The position numbers were made by a program, and so were the translations under genes. A DNA stretch of 64,000 bases from Corynebacterium sp. HMSC078H07. GTDB taxonomy: Bacteria > Actinomycetota > Actinomycetes > Mycobacteriales > Mycobacteriaceae. The notes below the pieces were generated by a model that searched no databases, had not been told where the DNA came from, and saw nothing but the letters and a program-made list of their open reading frames with translations. Below are positions 18,383 to 28,700 of the stretch, piece after piece; positions within the stretch are counted from its first letter, which is position 1, and every line of letters starts with the position of its first letter. The stretch covers positions 38,573 to 102,572 of the forward strand of contig NZ_KV810519.1 in assembly GCF_001812805.1 (NCBI RefSeq). The letters run 5' to 3'.

Positions 18383-19393
18383 ATGCTTATTTCCCAGCGT
18401 CCTCAGCTCACCGAGGAATTCATCGACTCGTCTCGTTCCAAGTTCGTCATCGAGCCGCTCGAGCCGGGCTTCGGCTACACCCTCGGTAACTCGCTTCGTC
18501 GCACGCTGCTGTCCTCCATCCCGGGCGCAGCAGTAACCTCCATCAAGATTGATGGTGTGCTCCACGAGTTCACCACTATCAACGGTGTGAAGGAAGACGT
18601 TTCCGAGATCATCCTGAACATCAAGGGTCTGGTCCTGTCCTCCGACTCCGATGAGCCGGTGGTCATGTACCTGAGCAAGGAGGGCCCGGGTGAGGTGACT
18701 GCAGGTGACATCCAGCCGCCGGCTGGCGTGGAGATCCACAACTCGGATCTGCACATTGCATCCCTGAACGAGTCCGCCAAGCTGGACATGGAACTCGTCG
18801 TCGAGCGCGGCCGCGGCTACGTCCCGGCTGCCGCTACCTCTGGGGAAATCGGCCGTATCCCGGTCGACCAGATCTACTCCCCGGTACTCAAGGTCTCTTA
18901 CAAGGTCGAAGCTACTCGTGTTGAGCAGCGTACCGACTTTGACAAGCTGATCATCGACGTCGAGACCAAGAACTCGATTTCTGCCCGCGACGCCCTGGCT
19001 TCCGCCGGCGGCACCCTGGTCGAGCTCTTCGGCCTGGCTCGCGAGCTGAACACCGCCGCTGAGGGCATTGAAATTGGCCCGTCCCCGCAGGAGACGGAGT
19101 ACATCGCTGCCTACAGCATGCCGATCGAGGACCTGAACTTCTCCGTCCGCTCCTACAACTGCCTGAAGCGTCAGGAGATCCACACCGTTGGTGAGCTCGC
19201 CGAGTGCACCGAATCGGACCTGCTGGATATCCGTAACTTCGGTCAGAAGTCGATTAACGAGGTAAAGATCAAGCTGGCTAACCTGGGCCTGGCTCTCAAG
19301 GACACCCCTGAGGACTTCGACCCGACCCAGCTCGAAGGTTACGACGCAGAAACCGGTGACTTCAAGGACCCGGCTTCTGAGGATTCCGAGTAA
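18383..19393 (+). CDS. rpoA: RNA polymerase alpha subunit
   Basis: 336 residues. The N-terminal dimerisation domain ([20 protein letters not shown]) is followed by a linker and the C-terminal domain (about 245-315, [18 protein letters not shown]) that binds UP-element DNA and activators. The ribosome site aaggaga stands before the ATG. Confidence 0.98.
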   Translation: MLISQRPQLTEEFIDSSRSKFVIEPLEPGFGYTLGNSLRRTLLSSIPGAAVTSIKIDGVLHEFTTINGVKEDVSEIILNIKGLVLSSDSDEPVVMYLSKEGPGEVTAGDIQPPAGVEIHNSDLHIASLNESAKLDMELVVERGRGYVPAAATSGEIGRIPVDQIYSPVLKVSYKVEATRVEQRTDFDKLIIDVETKNSISARDALASAGGTLVELFGLARELNTAAEGIEIGPSPQETEYIAAYSMPIEDLNFSVRSYNCLKRQEIHTVGELAECTESDLLDIRNFGQKSINEVKIKLANLGLALKDTPEDFDPTQLEGYDAETGDFKDPASEDSE

Positions 19394-19470
19394 AGAATTC
19401 CGCTGAATCGTAACGGCGCTTGTGAAGCGCTCGTTGCGCGCTCAATTTATCCGCACACGAGGAGTACACA

Positions 19471-19992
19471 ATGCCAACCCCTAAGAAGGGTGCCCGTCTC
19501 GGAGGCTCCGCTAAGCAGCAGGCTCACCTGCTGAGCAACTTGGCAGCTAGCCTGATCGAGCACGGCGCAATCAAGACCACCGATGCCAAGGCGAAGGTTC
19601 TTCGTCCGTACATCGAGAAGATCATCACCAAGGCTAAGTCCGGCACCGTTGCTGACCGCCGCGCTGTTCTCAAGCTCATCCCGCACAAGGATGTTGTTGC
19701 CTACCTCTTTGACGAGCTGGCACCGAAGTTTGAGAACCGTGAGGGTGGCTACACCCGCACCATCAAGCTGGAGAACCGCACCGGTGACAACGCCCCGATG
19801 TCCCAGATCTCCCTCGTTCTCGAGGAGACCGTGACCTCCGAGGCTAACCGCGCTACCCGCGCAGCTGCTTCCAAGCAGGCTGAGGAAGCTAAGGCCGAAG
19901 AGGCTGAGGCTGAATCCGCTGAGGAAGCAAAGGCAGAGGCAACCGAGGCAGAGGTCGAGGAGACCGCTGCTGAGGAGTCCGAGGAGAAGTAA
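19471..19992 (+). CDS. rplQ: 50S ribosomal protein L17 with acidic C-terminal tail
   Basis: 173 residues. The first ~120 are standard L17 ([20 protein letters not shown]). The last ~45 are an Ala/Glu repeat-like tail ([20 protein letters not shown]) found in actinobacterial L17. The tail is expected to be disordered and surface-exposed. Confidence 0.97.
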   Translation: MPTPKKGARLGGSAKQQAHLLSNLAASLIEHGAIKTTDAKAKVLRPYIEKIITKAKSGTVADRRAVLKLIPHKDVVAYLFDELAPKFENREGGYTRTIKLENRTGDNAPMSQISLVLEETVTSEANRATRAAASKQAEEAKAEEAEAESAEEAKAEATEAEVEETAAEESEEK

Positions 19993-20010
19993 ACTTCTCT
20001 CGCCTTAACT

Positions 20011-20048
20011 AGGCCGCAGTACCACCTTAGGTGGGGCTGCGGCCTTTT
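20011..20048 (+). terminator. Intrinsic terminator after rplQ
   Basis: aggccgcag / ctgcggcct (20011-20019 and 20037-20045) with an inner ccacc/ggtgg pair, then tttt. It ends the ribosomal block and shows that the next gene starts downstream of 20048. Confidence 0.9.
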
Positions 20049-20093
20049 GTTATGCTTTCTGGGCTATATAACCCCGACCAGAACGTATACTCT

Positions 20094-20927
20094 ATGACCC
20101 CGCTGTTTACTGTGCTGTACGTAATCGGCATCGTCTCCGAGGCGATGACCGCTGCGCTGTCCGCTGGCCGGCAAAAGATGGATCTGTTTGGCGTCATCAT
20201 GTTGGGCGCAGTCACCGCATTGGGCGGCGGCACGATCCGCGACATGGTGCTGGGCGCCTACCCGTTGACGTGGGTGGCGGAACCGCGCTTCCTCTTGGCC
20301 GTGGTGGCCGCCGCCGTCGCCACGGTTTATATGTCCTTCCTAATGCACTATTTCCGGCATGTATTCTTGCTTCTCGACGCCCTGGGCCTTGCGGTATTCA
20401 GTGTCCTTGGTGCTCAGAAGGCCTTGGAACATGGCCATGGGTTGGTTATCGCTGCCGTGGCTGCGGTGCTGACCGGTGTCTTTGGCGGTATTTTGCGTGA
20501 CTTGTTGTCCGACCGTATCCCGCTGGTCTTGTCCGCCGAGCTGTACGCCTCCATTTCTGTTCTTGCAGCCTTTTCTTATGCGGGATTGATGGAGCTGGGG
20601 CTCAGCGATGAGGTCGCTGGCGTCGTGACGGTATGCCTAGCGCTGGCGCTGCGCGTGGCTGCGATCTACTTTGGATGGTCGCTGCCGGTGTTTGAATACC
20701 GGGGAGCCGAACAACCCATGGACCCGCGCCTGCGCTTGTCTGCCCGCATTGTTCGGGATGGCGCCCGCAAGGCCAAGCGCAAAGCCGGCCAGGCCAAGAA
20801 GAATCTAAAGCACCCCAAGCGGGCTGGCTATGCCGCTTTGAGCAAGCTGGGCGTGAGCAAGAGCGCGAAGCGCCAGCACGCGGCCCAGGATTGGGAACTC
20901 AATCGCGAGTGGAATGCCAACGACTAG
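20094..20927 (+). CDS. TRIC/YicG-like (UPF0126) membrane channel protein
   Basis: 277 residues with two repeats of three hydrophobic helices, each carrying a glycine-rich motif: ALGGGTIRDMVLG and GVFGGILRDLLSDR. This is the bacterial TRIC (trimeric intracellular cation channel) pattern, giving K+-type conductance in studied homologues. The last ~75 residues are a basic cytosolic tail. The start is uncertain: ATG 20094 (MTPLFTVLYVIG) fits family alignments, and starts at 20031 or 20052 overlap or abut the rplQ terminator. No ribosome site is visible. Confidence 0.82.
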   Translation: MTPLFTVLYVIGIVSEAMTAALSAGRQKMDLFGVIMLGAVTALGGGTIRDMVLGAYPLTWVAEPRFLLAVVAAAVATVYMSFLMHYFRHVFLLLDALGLAVFSVLGAQKALEHGHGLVIAAVAAVLTGVFGGILRDLLSDRIPLVLSAELYASISVLAAFSYAGLMELGLSDEVAGVVTVCLALALRVAAIYFGWSLPVFEYRGAEQPMDPRLRLSARIVRDGARKAKRKAGQAKKNLKHPKRAGYAALSKLGVSKSAKRQHAAQDWELNREWNAND

Positions 20928-20928
20928 G

Positions 20929-20934
20929 TAGAAT
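20929..20934 (+). promoter_or_regulatory. -10 box TAGAAT, leaderless promoter of truA
   Basis: TAGAAT lies 8 bases before the truA ATG (20943), partly overlapping the 3' end of the preceding gene region. Confidence 0.55.
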
Positions 20935-20942
20935 CAGCATCC

Positions 20943-21800
20943 ATGACTAACGTTCGCCTTCGCCTAGACTTGGCCTACGACGGCACCGACTTCCACGGGT
21001 GGGCCAAGCAGAAGGGCGGCCTGCGCACTGTTCAGCAGACCGTTGAGGAGAAGCTGAGCATGGTGCTGCGCCACCCAGTGGAGCTCACCGTGGCTGGGCG
21101 CACCGATGCCGGAGTGCATGCCAGCGGTCAGGTGGCGCACTTAGATACCACACGGGCGGCGCTGGGACAGCGCAGCATTGACGGCGATCCCACCAAGCTG
21201 GTGAAGCGCTTGGCCAAGTTGCTGCCTGCCGACGTCCGCGTCCACGCCTGCACCGAAGTTCCCGCAGATTTCGACGCGCGCTTTTCTGCCTTACGCCGCC
21301 GCTACGTCTACCGCATCACCACCCATCCGCGCGGTGCACTTCCGACTCGCGCACGCGATACCGCGACGTGGTTCAAGCCAGTGGACCTGGAGCTAATGCA
21401 GGCCGCGGCCGATCAGCTGGTGGGGCTCAATGACTTCGTGGCTTTCTGCAAGGCGAAGCCGCACGCCACGACCATTCGCGAGCTCCTTGCCTTTGAGTGG
21501 AAGGACGTGTCGACGCCCGCGGAGCCGCAGCTCTACGAGGCGCACGTAACCGCGGATGCCTTTTGCTGGTCCATGGTGCGCTCGTTGGTGGGCTGCTGTT
21601 TGCGGGTGGGGGAGGGCTCGCGCGGAGTTGACTTCGCCGCCCATATGCTGCGGGAAGAAAGCCGGTCCTCAGAGATCCCGCTTGCTGATGCTCAAGGTTT
21701 GAGCCTGGTGGGCGTGGATTACCCCGATGCGGACCAGTTGGCCGCGCGGGCGGCGATGACCCGTGGTCGTCGCGCTGCGGAGGATACCGAGTTGGGTTAA
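20943..21800 (+). CDS. truA: tRNA pseudouridine(38-40) synthase TruA
   Basis: 285 residues. AYDGTDFHGWAKQ and AGRTDAGVHASGQ (catalytic Asp55) define TruA, which makes pseudouridine at positions 38-40 of tRNA anticodon arms. The order rplQ...truA-ESX-4 is conserved with M. tuberculosis. Confidence 0.97.
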   Translation: MTNVRLRLDLAYDGTDFHGWAKQKGGLRTVQQTVEEKLSMVLRHPVELTVAGRTDAGVHASGQVAHLDTTRAALGQRSIDGDPTKLVKRLAKLLPADVRVHACTEVPADFDARFSALRRRYVYRITTHPRGALPTRARDTATWFKPVDLELMQAAADQLVGLNDFVAFCKAKPHATTIRELLAFEWKDVSTPAEPQLYEAHVTADAFCWSMVRSLVGCCLRVGEGSRGVDFAAHMLREESRSSEIPLADAQGLSLVGVDYPDADQLAARAAMTRGRRAAEDTELG

Positions 21801-21855
21801 TCTAGAACCCACTGCGCCGTGGGAGGGTGGCGCTCAGATTCGGGGGAGGATTCTC

Positions 21856-23142
21856 ATGGCACGCGCGTTGCCGACTACCAAGGCCCAGGTATCGGGCCAC
21901 AAATTCTTGTTGCGTCGACTCGAGCACGGGCTGGTGTTCGGGGATATTCGTATGATTCATGATCCGCTAAAGCGGCGCAGGCGCGCGCTGCTCGGCGGAA
22001 TAGCTGCGGTGGCCTTCTTGAGTCTGGGCTCGGGTCTCATCGCGTGGATGCAGCCGGACCCGCAGCCCGGTGATGCACCCGTGGTGCGCTCGTCCGAAGG
22101 ACAGCTTCTAGCTCTGGTCAACGGAACCTACCACCCGGTGGCCAACCTGGCTTCCGCCCGGCTCATCGCCAACGAACCGGTGGAACCCAGCGCTGCTGGG
22201 GAGAGCTTCCTGGAGCAGGTCAGCCTGGGCACACCATTGGGGATTGTGGATGCACCGAACCTTCTGGCGGCCGGAACAGGAGAGGAACCGGGCTGGGCGG
22301 CGTGCCTGGAAGAGTCCACGGAGGGGGAGAACTGGCAGTCCAGCAACCGCGTTGGCACCGTGACAGTTGTGGCCCATCATGGTGTGCGGGGTTTCGATGA
22401 GGAACAGGCCGCAGTGGCGGAATCTGATGGAACCCAGTGGTTGCTCACCGGACAGGGCCGCGTTGTCCTGCCGGAGGCCACGAGCACGCAAGGCCGTGTG
22501 CTGCGCCGTGCTTTGGGAATGACTGCAGAAACAGCAGTGTGGAGCGTCCCCACGGAGCTGCTTAATGCCTTCGCTGAGCTGGAGCCGCTGAGTTTTCCGG
22601 CCGTGCCGCCGGAAATCCTCGATACGGGCGAGCAGCTTTGGGCCCGCACGGAGCAGGGCGTTTTCGCCATTACCCCGACGCAGGCAGAGATGCTCGTGGG
22701 CGTCGGCGCGCAGCGACTCCCCGCGCAGGCCCAAGACGTTGCTGCGCTCAGCGACGTCCCACCAACCTTCCACCTTCCCACCACCCGCGTCGAGTTCCTC
22801 TCGCCCGAGCAGGGTTGGTTGTGCGCGACCCACCACCATGGCGCAGGTAGTGCTCAGCCGGTTACCGCTACGGTGGCCCTGCCTGGTGAATCGGCAGCAC
22901 AACGCTTTGCTGGCCTGCAGGCAGGGGTAGGCGTGGATAGCGGGCACGGCTATCACGTGGTCTCATCCACCGGTAGGCGGCACGAGCTGGCCGGCGCTGC
23001 CGAGCTTAATTCCCTGGGGCTTGATGAGCCGGAACAGGTGCCATGGGAAATTCTGCGCTTGTTGCCGGAAGGCTCCGCACTGAGCCGCGCTGAGGCCTTA
23101 CAACACGAGCACTCACTGCTGCCACCAGGAGAAGGAAAGTAA
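21856..23142 (+). CDS. eccB: Type VII secretion protein EccB
   Basis: 428 residues. The N-terminal cytosolic segment MARALPTTKAQVSGHKFLLR with RRLEHGLVFGDIRMIHDPL is diagnostic of EccB. One transmembrane helix (about residues 42-60) is followed by a large periplasmic domain ending VPWEILRLLPEGSALSRAEA, also typical. EccB is a core membrane component with EccC and EccD. The ATG at 21856 has gggggagga upstream. Its 3' end overlaps convergent mycP by 137 bp. Confidence 0.95.
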   Translation: MARALPTTKAQVSGHKFLLRRLEHGLVFGDIRMIHDPLKRRRRALLGGIAAVAFLSLGSGLIAWMQPDPQPGDAPVVRSSEGQLLALVNGTYHPVANLASARLIANEPVEPSAAGESFLEQVSLGTPLGIVDAPNLLAAGTGEEPGWAACLEESTEGENWQSSNRVGTVTVVAHHGVRGFDEEQAAVAESDGTQWLLTGQGRVVLPEATSTQGRVLRRALGMTAETAVWSVPTELLNAFAELEPLSFPAVPPEILDTGEQLWARTEQGVFAITPTQAEMLVGVGAQRLPAQAQDVAALSDVPPTFHLPTTRVEFLSPEQGWLCATHHHGAGSAQPVTATVALPGESAAQRFAGLQAGVGVDSGHGYHVVSSTGRRHELAGAAELNSLGLDEPEQVPWEILRLLPEGSALSRAEALQHEHSLLPPGEGK

Positions 23143-24268
23143 GAAGCGCCAGCAACCTACGAACTCGCGGCCAACTGGCCGAGGCCGGTGGGGCGTGCGG
23201 TACCACGCTGATGTCGCGGTACGCGTTCTCGCTTTCCAGCGGACGGTAGGTCAGCGCTGCAAGCGGATCGACCACCCCGTTGCCTGGCTCTGCCGAGCCG
23301 ATGATGCGCTCGCGCAGCTGGGCCGGAGAATCATCGGGGTAACGCTGCGTGAGTAGGGCGACCGTCCCACTGACCAGGGGAGCGGCGAAGGAGGTGCCCT
23401 GGAACAGTGTGTCGCCCTTGGCAGTGGCCCACCCACCACCAGGTTCGAGAGCAAGGGGGACGTCGCCCTCAGCGCTCAAAGGTGCACCGATGGAATAGTC
23501 GGCGAGCTCGTGCGGCGTGGCCAGAGCGCCGACGGAGAGAACCGTATCTGCCACGGCGGGAAACACGACGTCGCCCTTGTCACAGCCGCCGGAGGTCGCG
23601 TTTCCCGACGCCGCCACCACCACCGCCCCGGCCTCCTCCGCGCGCTGCAGGGCGGCATCCAAGCCAGAACGATCGACCCGTGCCGCAGCATCTGATGGCA
23701 CGCAGGAGACGACGGATACGTTGATGACGTGGGCCCCGGCATCGACGGCATCCTCAATCGCTGCCGCCAGGCTAGCCAGCGTTCCGGAACCCGATTGCTC
23801 AGCATCTTCGCTCGGAGAGTCTGCGCCTTCCGCATCGGCGGGCGGTGGGGTCCGATAGTGCGTGCTGGTCTGCCGGATAGAGTAGATTTCCGCCTCTGGG
23901 GCCACTCCGAGATCGCGGCCGGCAATGACGCCGGCAACGACAGTGCCGTGCAGGTCGCAGTCACGCATGGGGTCGGGTTCCTCCGGAGTCACGAAGTCCG
24001 TGCCAGGTGTCACCCGCAGCTGCGGGTGGGCGGCCACGCCGGTATCAATAACTGCGACTTTTACCCCGGCCCCCGTGGCAAAGGAATGCAGGCGCGAGCG
24101 GTACTCCGCATACTGCGCCGAGGGCTGCGGTCCCTGTGCCGCACGAGTGGCTTCCGCGCAGGCGGTATCTGGCTCACGTGCAGCAGCCTGCGAACTATCC
24201 ACTGTTGATCCAGCACAAAGCAGCCCGACACTCAGCGCCATCACCCCGATGTGTCTGCTCGCTGTCAT
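23006..24268 (-). CDS. mycP: Mycosin, type VII secretion-associated serine protease
   Basis: 420 residues. A signal peptide, a subtilisin (S8) domain and a C-terminal transmembrane helix (about 366-388) are followed by a short tail. The catalytic triad is intact: Asp75 (VIDTGV), His107 (DLHGTVVAG) and Ser293 (GTSFAAPLVSG), with oxyanion Asn223. Mycosins stabilise the ESX membrane complex and can process substrates. The Pro/Ser-rich loop around 140-162 is an insertion. The start overlaps the eccD stop (ATGA), and the last ~45 codons are antisense to eccB. Confidence 0.95.
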   Translation of the reverse strand: MTASRHIGVMALSVGLLCAGSTVDSSQAAAREPDTACAEATRAAQGPQPSAQYAEYRSRLHSFATGAGVKVAVIDTGVAAHPQLRVTPGTDFVTPEEPDPMRDCDLHGTVVAGVIAGRDLGVAPEAEIYSIRQTSTHYRTPPPADAEGADSPSEDAEQSGSGTLASLAAAIEDAVDAGAHVINVSVVSCVPSDAAARVDRSGLDAALQRAEEAGAVVVAASGNATSGGCDKGDVVFPAVADTVLSVGALATPHELADYSIGAPLSAEGDVPLALEPGGGWATAKGDTLFQGTSFAAPLVSGTVALLTQRYPDDSPAQLRERIIGSAEPGNGVVDPLAALTYRPLESENAYRDISVVPHAPPASASWPRVRRLLALLTFLLLVAAVSARVVRPQRGSVRSLPATSAEFPMAPVPAHQAPGN

Positions 24269-25572
24269 GAGCCCAGTCCCCGGATGAACTCGAAGAGCCC
24301 TGCTAAGTGTGCCGCCAGGGGTAAGCAGGCAGCCAATGCAAGGGCCTCAGCTCGCTCGAACCACACGATGGTGGTCGGTTCCACGTGGGCAAGGGCGCCT
24401 GCCCACATCGGAGCTGAGAGCATCGCCACAATGACGAGCCCGGCAACAACGCTGAGTACCCACGTTGTCGCCGTCGGCGAGGACTCTAGCTGCCACTCCC
24501 GCACCGCCACCGCAACCGCGCCGCAGGCAGCGGCCACACCTAAAAGGCCCAGCGCCCAGGCAGCCACGGTCCGGGCATGCCGTGCTGCATGGACGATGAC
24601 CCCGCCTGCGATACTCAGGCATAAGGCTTGAGAAGCCCTGACTATCTCCGCGTCATGGGCGCTCAGCGCGATGAAGAGCACTGCGGGAATACCGGCCAGC
24701 GCGCAGCCCACAGCGATTCCTTCATAAGCCTGCCCGGCGCGCCGGGCTTTGTCAGCGTTATCGGTAGGGACGTCGTCTGAAATGCTCAAATCTTGACCGG
24801 CGGTGGGCAGCTGTGGCACGCGCAGACCCGCTAGTCGCGTGGTGAGCAGGGGTGCACCAGCGAGAAGACCCAGGATTGCGGCGAGGAGCGGGGCGGCGCC
24901 CAGCAGTCCGATGAGCGCGAGCACGCACCACGTCGCGGCTATCGCTCGCGCCCGTAGCCCGCCTACGCGCAGGAGGTGGGAAAGGAGCGCCATGATGGCC
25001 AGTGCTGCAGCTGAACCGGCAAGCGCCGCCGAACTCGCGTCGGAGCCGCCTACGCCGAACCAGCCGGCCAGTCCAGCAGCGATATGTGCTGCGGCCAACA
25101 GCGAACCGCGCCGCGTCCACACCGCCAGCACGACAGCAAGAACTGCTGCGGCGGCGCATCCCACTGCTGGGGACAAGGCAGCCGTGAGGAGCCCTCCGAT
25201 GGCGATGAGCCCGGCGCAGCCCCACACGCCCGCGAGACCCTCCAGAGTGGTTGATGGTGCATCGGCAGCGAGCGCTTCCGCCGCATCCCGGACAATCGGG
25301 GCGGGTGGTGACTCGTCCGGGCTGAGAACCAGTACCGATCCATCCTCGAGCGGAGTGCGGTCAAGCGGTGCGGTCATCGATACGGCCTTGCCCGAAGCGG
25401 TCGTAGCGCGCCAGAGGATGGGGGCGGGGGAGACGTCGACAAGCACGAGCAACTCTCCCAGCATCTCCCCGACGCTCGCGGATAAGGGCAGGGATATATC
25501 TGCCTCTTTGCGTGCTTGGCCTGCATGGATGCGGACGGTGACGTGAATGGAATGCGCGAGTGCGCGGGTCAT
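24265..25572 (-). CDS. eccD: Type VII secretion integral membrane protein EccD
   Basis: 435 residues. An N-terminal ubiquitin-like (YukD) domain (about 1-90, HVTVRIHAGQ...LVLSPDE) precedes about eleven transmembrane segments, matching EccD, which forms the dimeric barrel of the ESX pore complex. The ATG at 25572 is chosen for the gggggaggt ribosome site; the longer start at 25629 lacks homology. It is transcribed with mycP, divergent from eccC. Confidence 0.93.
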   Translation of the reverse strand: MTRALAHSIHVTVRIHAGQARKEADISLPLSASVGEMLGELLVLVDVSPAPILWRATTASGKAVSMTAPLDRTPLEDGSVLVLSPDESPPAPIVRDAAEALAADAPSTTLEGLAGVWGCAGLIAIGGLLTAALSPAVGCAAAAVLAVVLAVWTRRGSLLAAAHIAAGLAGWFGVGGSDASSAALAGSAAALAIMALLSHLLRVGGLRARAIAATWCVLALIGLLGAAPLLAAILGLLAGAPLLTTRLAGLRVPQLPTAGQDLSISDDVPTDNADKARRAGQAYEGIAVGCALAGIPAVLFIALSAHDAEIVRASQALCLSIAGGVIVHAARHARTVAAWALGLLGVAAACGAVAVAVREWQLESSPTATTWVLSVVAGLVIVAMLSAPMWAGALAHVEPTTIVWFERAEALALAACLPLAAHLAGLFEFIRGLGS

Positions 25573-25701
25573 GGAAAGTACCTCCCCCGAGAAATTTTTC
25601 TGGGCTACCCCTTGCCCATTGCCGTTCATTGTGGCTTACTAGTGGCACGCTGTCCACCGCTGAAGGAGGCGGTGGAGTACTTCGGGGGGAAGGACTTTTA
25701 C
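25573..25701. promoter_or_regulatory. Divergent promoter region eccD-mycP / eccC
   Basis: 129 bp between two divergent ESX operons. It includes the eccD ribosome site and the eccC site ggggggaagg (25684-25693). The GGGAACC-type motif seen before esxB is not found here. Confidence 0.45.
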
Positions 25702-28700
25702 ATGCGCGTACCTACACGCGTCGTTGATTCGGGGCCGTCAGCTTATCGGGAGCCAGCGCCGCCACTACCGCAGGGCACTATCGAAGCCGAGGCTGTGCCT
25801 GAGGCTGTGCGCGCCCAGCCGGTGCCGCTCGTGCGCCTGATGATGCCGCTGGTCATGATTGCGGCGATGCTGGGCATGGTGGCGCTCATGGTGCTGGGTG
25901 CAGGCGACGGGCGCCGGATTAGTCCCATGAGTCTGATGTTCCCGCTCATGATGCTCGCCAGCATGGCCATGATGTTCAATCCATCAAGTGGTAGCCAGGA
26001 TCCGGATGAAACGCGGCGCACCTACCTGCGCCACCTTAAGGCGTTGCGGGAACAGGCCGTGGAACGTGGGGAAGCGCAGCGCGCTCACGAGGAACACCGC
26101 AATCCCACGCCGCGCCAGGCGGCCGCGCTCATCACGAGCCCGCGCCTGTGGGAACGAGGACCTGATGCACCCGATGCGCTGGAGGTGCGGGTAGGAACGG
26201 GCCCGATGGCGCTGTGTACGCCCATCACTGTGCCGGATTCAGGTGCGGCAGAGGACCTCGATCCGGTCTGTGCGGTGAGCGTGCGACAGACCGTGCGGGC
26301 GGTAGGAACGCTGGCGGATATGCCCGTGGTCATCCAGCTGCAGGCCTTTCCTATCGTGGGTCTGGCCGGGGACGATGCCGCGGGGGTAGCGCGAGCGATG
26401 CTGCTGCACCTCGCGGTGCTCCACGGCCCAGAGACCGTGGGGATTGAGTATGACGGCAACGAGTGGGACTGGCTCAAGTGGCTGCCGCATACCCGCGAAC
26501 CGGAGCAGGCGCACTTTTGCATTCGCGTCGTCGAGGACGACCCCACGGAAGGACCCGCCGCGCTTGCCGACGTCCCCCTCAACCACCCCACGGTCACCCT
26601 CGCCGTGGGTGTCACACCGCATTCATATTTGGGCCGAAGAGCCGAGGAAGAAGGCATTTACCTGCACACCGAAGACGCGCTCTCCGTGGTGACCGCCGCG
26701 GGCGAGGAGAACCTAGGGCGCTGCGAGCATATCGATGCCGCCAGCGCGCTGTTGTGGGCGCGCCAACTAGCGCCCTACCATCGGCCTCTCGGCAGCGACG
26801 CCGGCTCGACCCCGCGGCATGGGCGCGATGCCGACCTGCCTACACTCGTGGGCTATCGGGACGTCGACGAGCTCGTTGCCTCCGGAATGTGGCATGGGCG
26901 AACCCCCTCTGAGCGCTTGCGCGTGCCCATTGGAGTAGACGACTCCGGCCAGGCCGTGTTCTTGGACCTGAAAGAATCCGCCCAGGGAGGCATGGGGCCG
27001 CACGGGCTGTGCATCGGCGCAACCGGCAGTGGAAAGTCGGAACTTTTAAGAACACTCGTCGTCGCTCTTGCCGCCACGCATAGCCCGGATGAGCTCAACC
27101 TCGTCCTCGTGGACTTCAAAGGTGGCGCGACCTTCCTTGGCTGTGATGAATTGCCGCATACCTCCGCGGTCATCACCAACCTGGAAGAGGAATCCACCCT
27201 GGTGGAGCGCATGTATGACGCCATCTCTGGTGAGATGAACCGCCGCCAGGAGTTGCTGCGCAAGGCCGGCAACTTTGCCAACGTCGGCGAGTTCAACGCC
27301 TCCGACGACGCGGTGAGCGAACACGGCCCACTTCCTGCGTTGGTCATTGTGGTCGATGAGTTCTCCGAACTGTTGGGCCAGCACCCAGATTTCGCTGAAC
27401 TTTTTGTTGCGGTAGGCAGGCTTGGCCGCTCGCTCCATGTGCACTTGCTCTTGGCATCCCAGCGCTTGGAAGAAGGCCGCCTGCGCGGTCTTGATTCCCA
27501 CTTGTCGTATCGCATCGGTTTGAAGACCTTCTCCGCTGGCGAATCCCGCCAAGTCCTTGGCGTAACTGATGCCTACCACCTGCCAGCCCAACCCGGCGCG
27601 GGCTACCTCAAGACCGATGCGGATGCGCCAACCCGTTTCCAGGCCTCCTATGTTTCAGGTCCGGTCACGCGCCGGGTGGTGCGCGAAGGGAGTAGCCGCG
27701 CAGTGTCGCGCGTCGAACTGTTTACTGGCTGGCAGGCAGTGGAGGAAGAATCGGAATACACGATGCTCGTGGATTCCTCTACCACGCTGTTGGCCACCGT
27801 GGTGGGCGCCGCCCGCGATGAAGCAGCCCAGCGCGGCCACGCAGCACGGCGTATCTGGCTGCCGCCGCTGCCACCGCTGGTGGAACTGTCTGCCGTGGCG
27901 GCTTTGGCCAGCGACACGCGCGCCGGGCTGCGCGCGGAGGTCGGACTCATCGATCGCCCCTACCACCAGCGTCAGGACCCACTCACCGTGGACTTCACCA
28001 CGAGCGGTGGACACCTAGCGCTGTGCGGCGGACCACAGTCAGGAAAGTCTATGGCCTTGCGCAGCATCGTCGCAGGCCTGGCACTGAATCATTCGCCAAC
28101 GGAGATTCGCTTCTACGTCATCGATCTCGGTGGCGGACAGCTCAGCGTCTTAGAACGCCTGCCACACGTGGCGGGAGTTGCCGGCCGCGACGAGCCTGAA
28201 AAGGTACGGCGCATCGTTGACGAAGTGGCCGGCCTTGTCCGCCGGCCGGAAGAACGCCACACCTTCCTCATCGTCGATGGCTGGCACCACATCGGTACCT
28301 CAGGCGCAGATTTTGAGGACTTGTCTGAGCCTATTACCCAGTTGGTGGCCGATGGCGCCTCCGCTCGCATCCACGTGCTTATTGCTGCTGCGCGCTGGAC
28401 CAGCTTGCGACCGTCTATTCGTGACCTCATCTCGGCGCGCCTTGAGTTGCGTTTGGGCGAGGCTATGGATTCCCTGATTGACCGCAAAGCGCAGCAGAAG
28501 CTTCCGGCCGCACCTGGGCGCGGTATCACGGTGGCGGGGGAGAACCTCCTTTTCGCGTCGACTTCCGCGCAAGACATCGCCCACATCTGCGGAGTCCATG
28601 CGGATGCAGAAGCCGTGCCAGCACTCAAGATGTTGCCAGCGCTTCTCACGGATCTGCCCCAGCCTGCCGACGGGGTGACACCTCGGGGCATCGCATGGGG

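Noticed and set aside
16919..19183. 754-codon open frame on the minus strand
   Set aside because: It is antisense to rpsM, rpsK, rpsD and rpoA, all certain genes; the protein has no recognisable domain and arises from high-GC codon bias.
20031..20093. Earlier starts for the TRIC-like gene
   Set aside because: They lie inside or directly after the rplQ terminator and ahead of the family start MTPLF.
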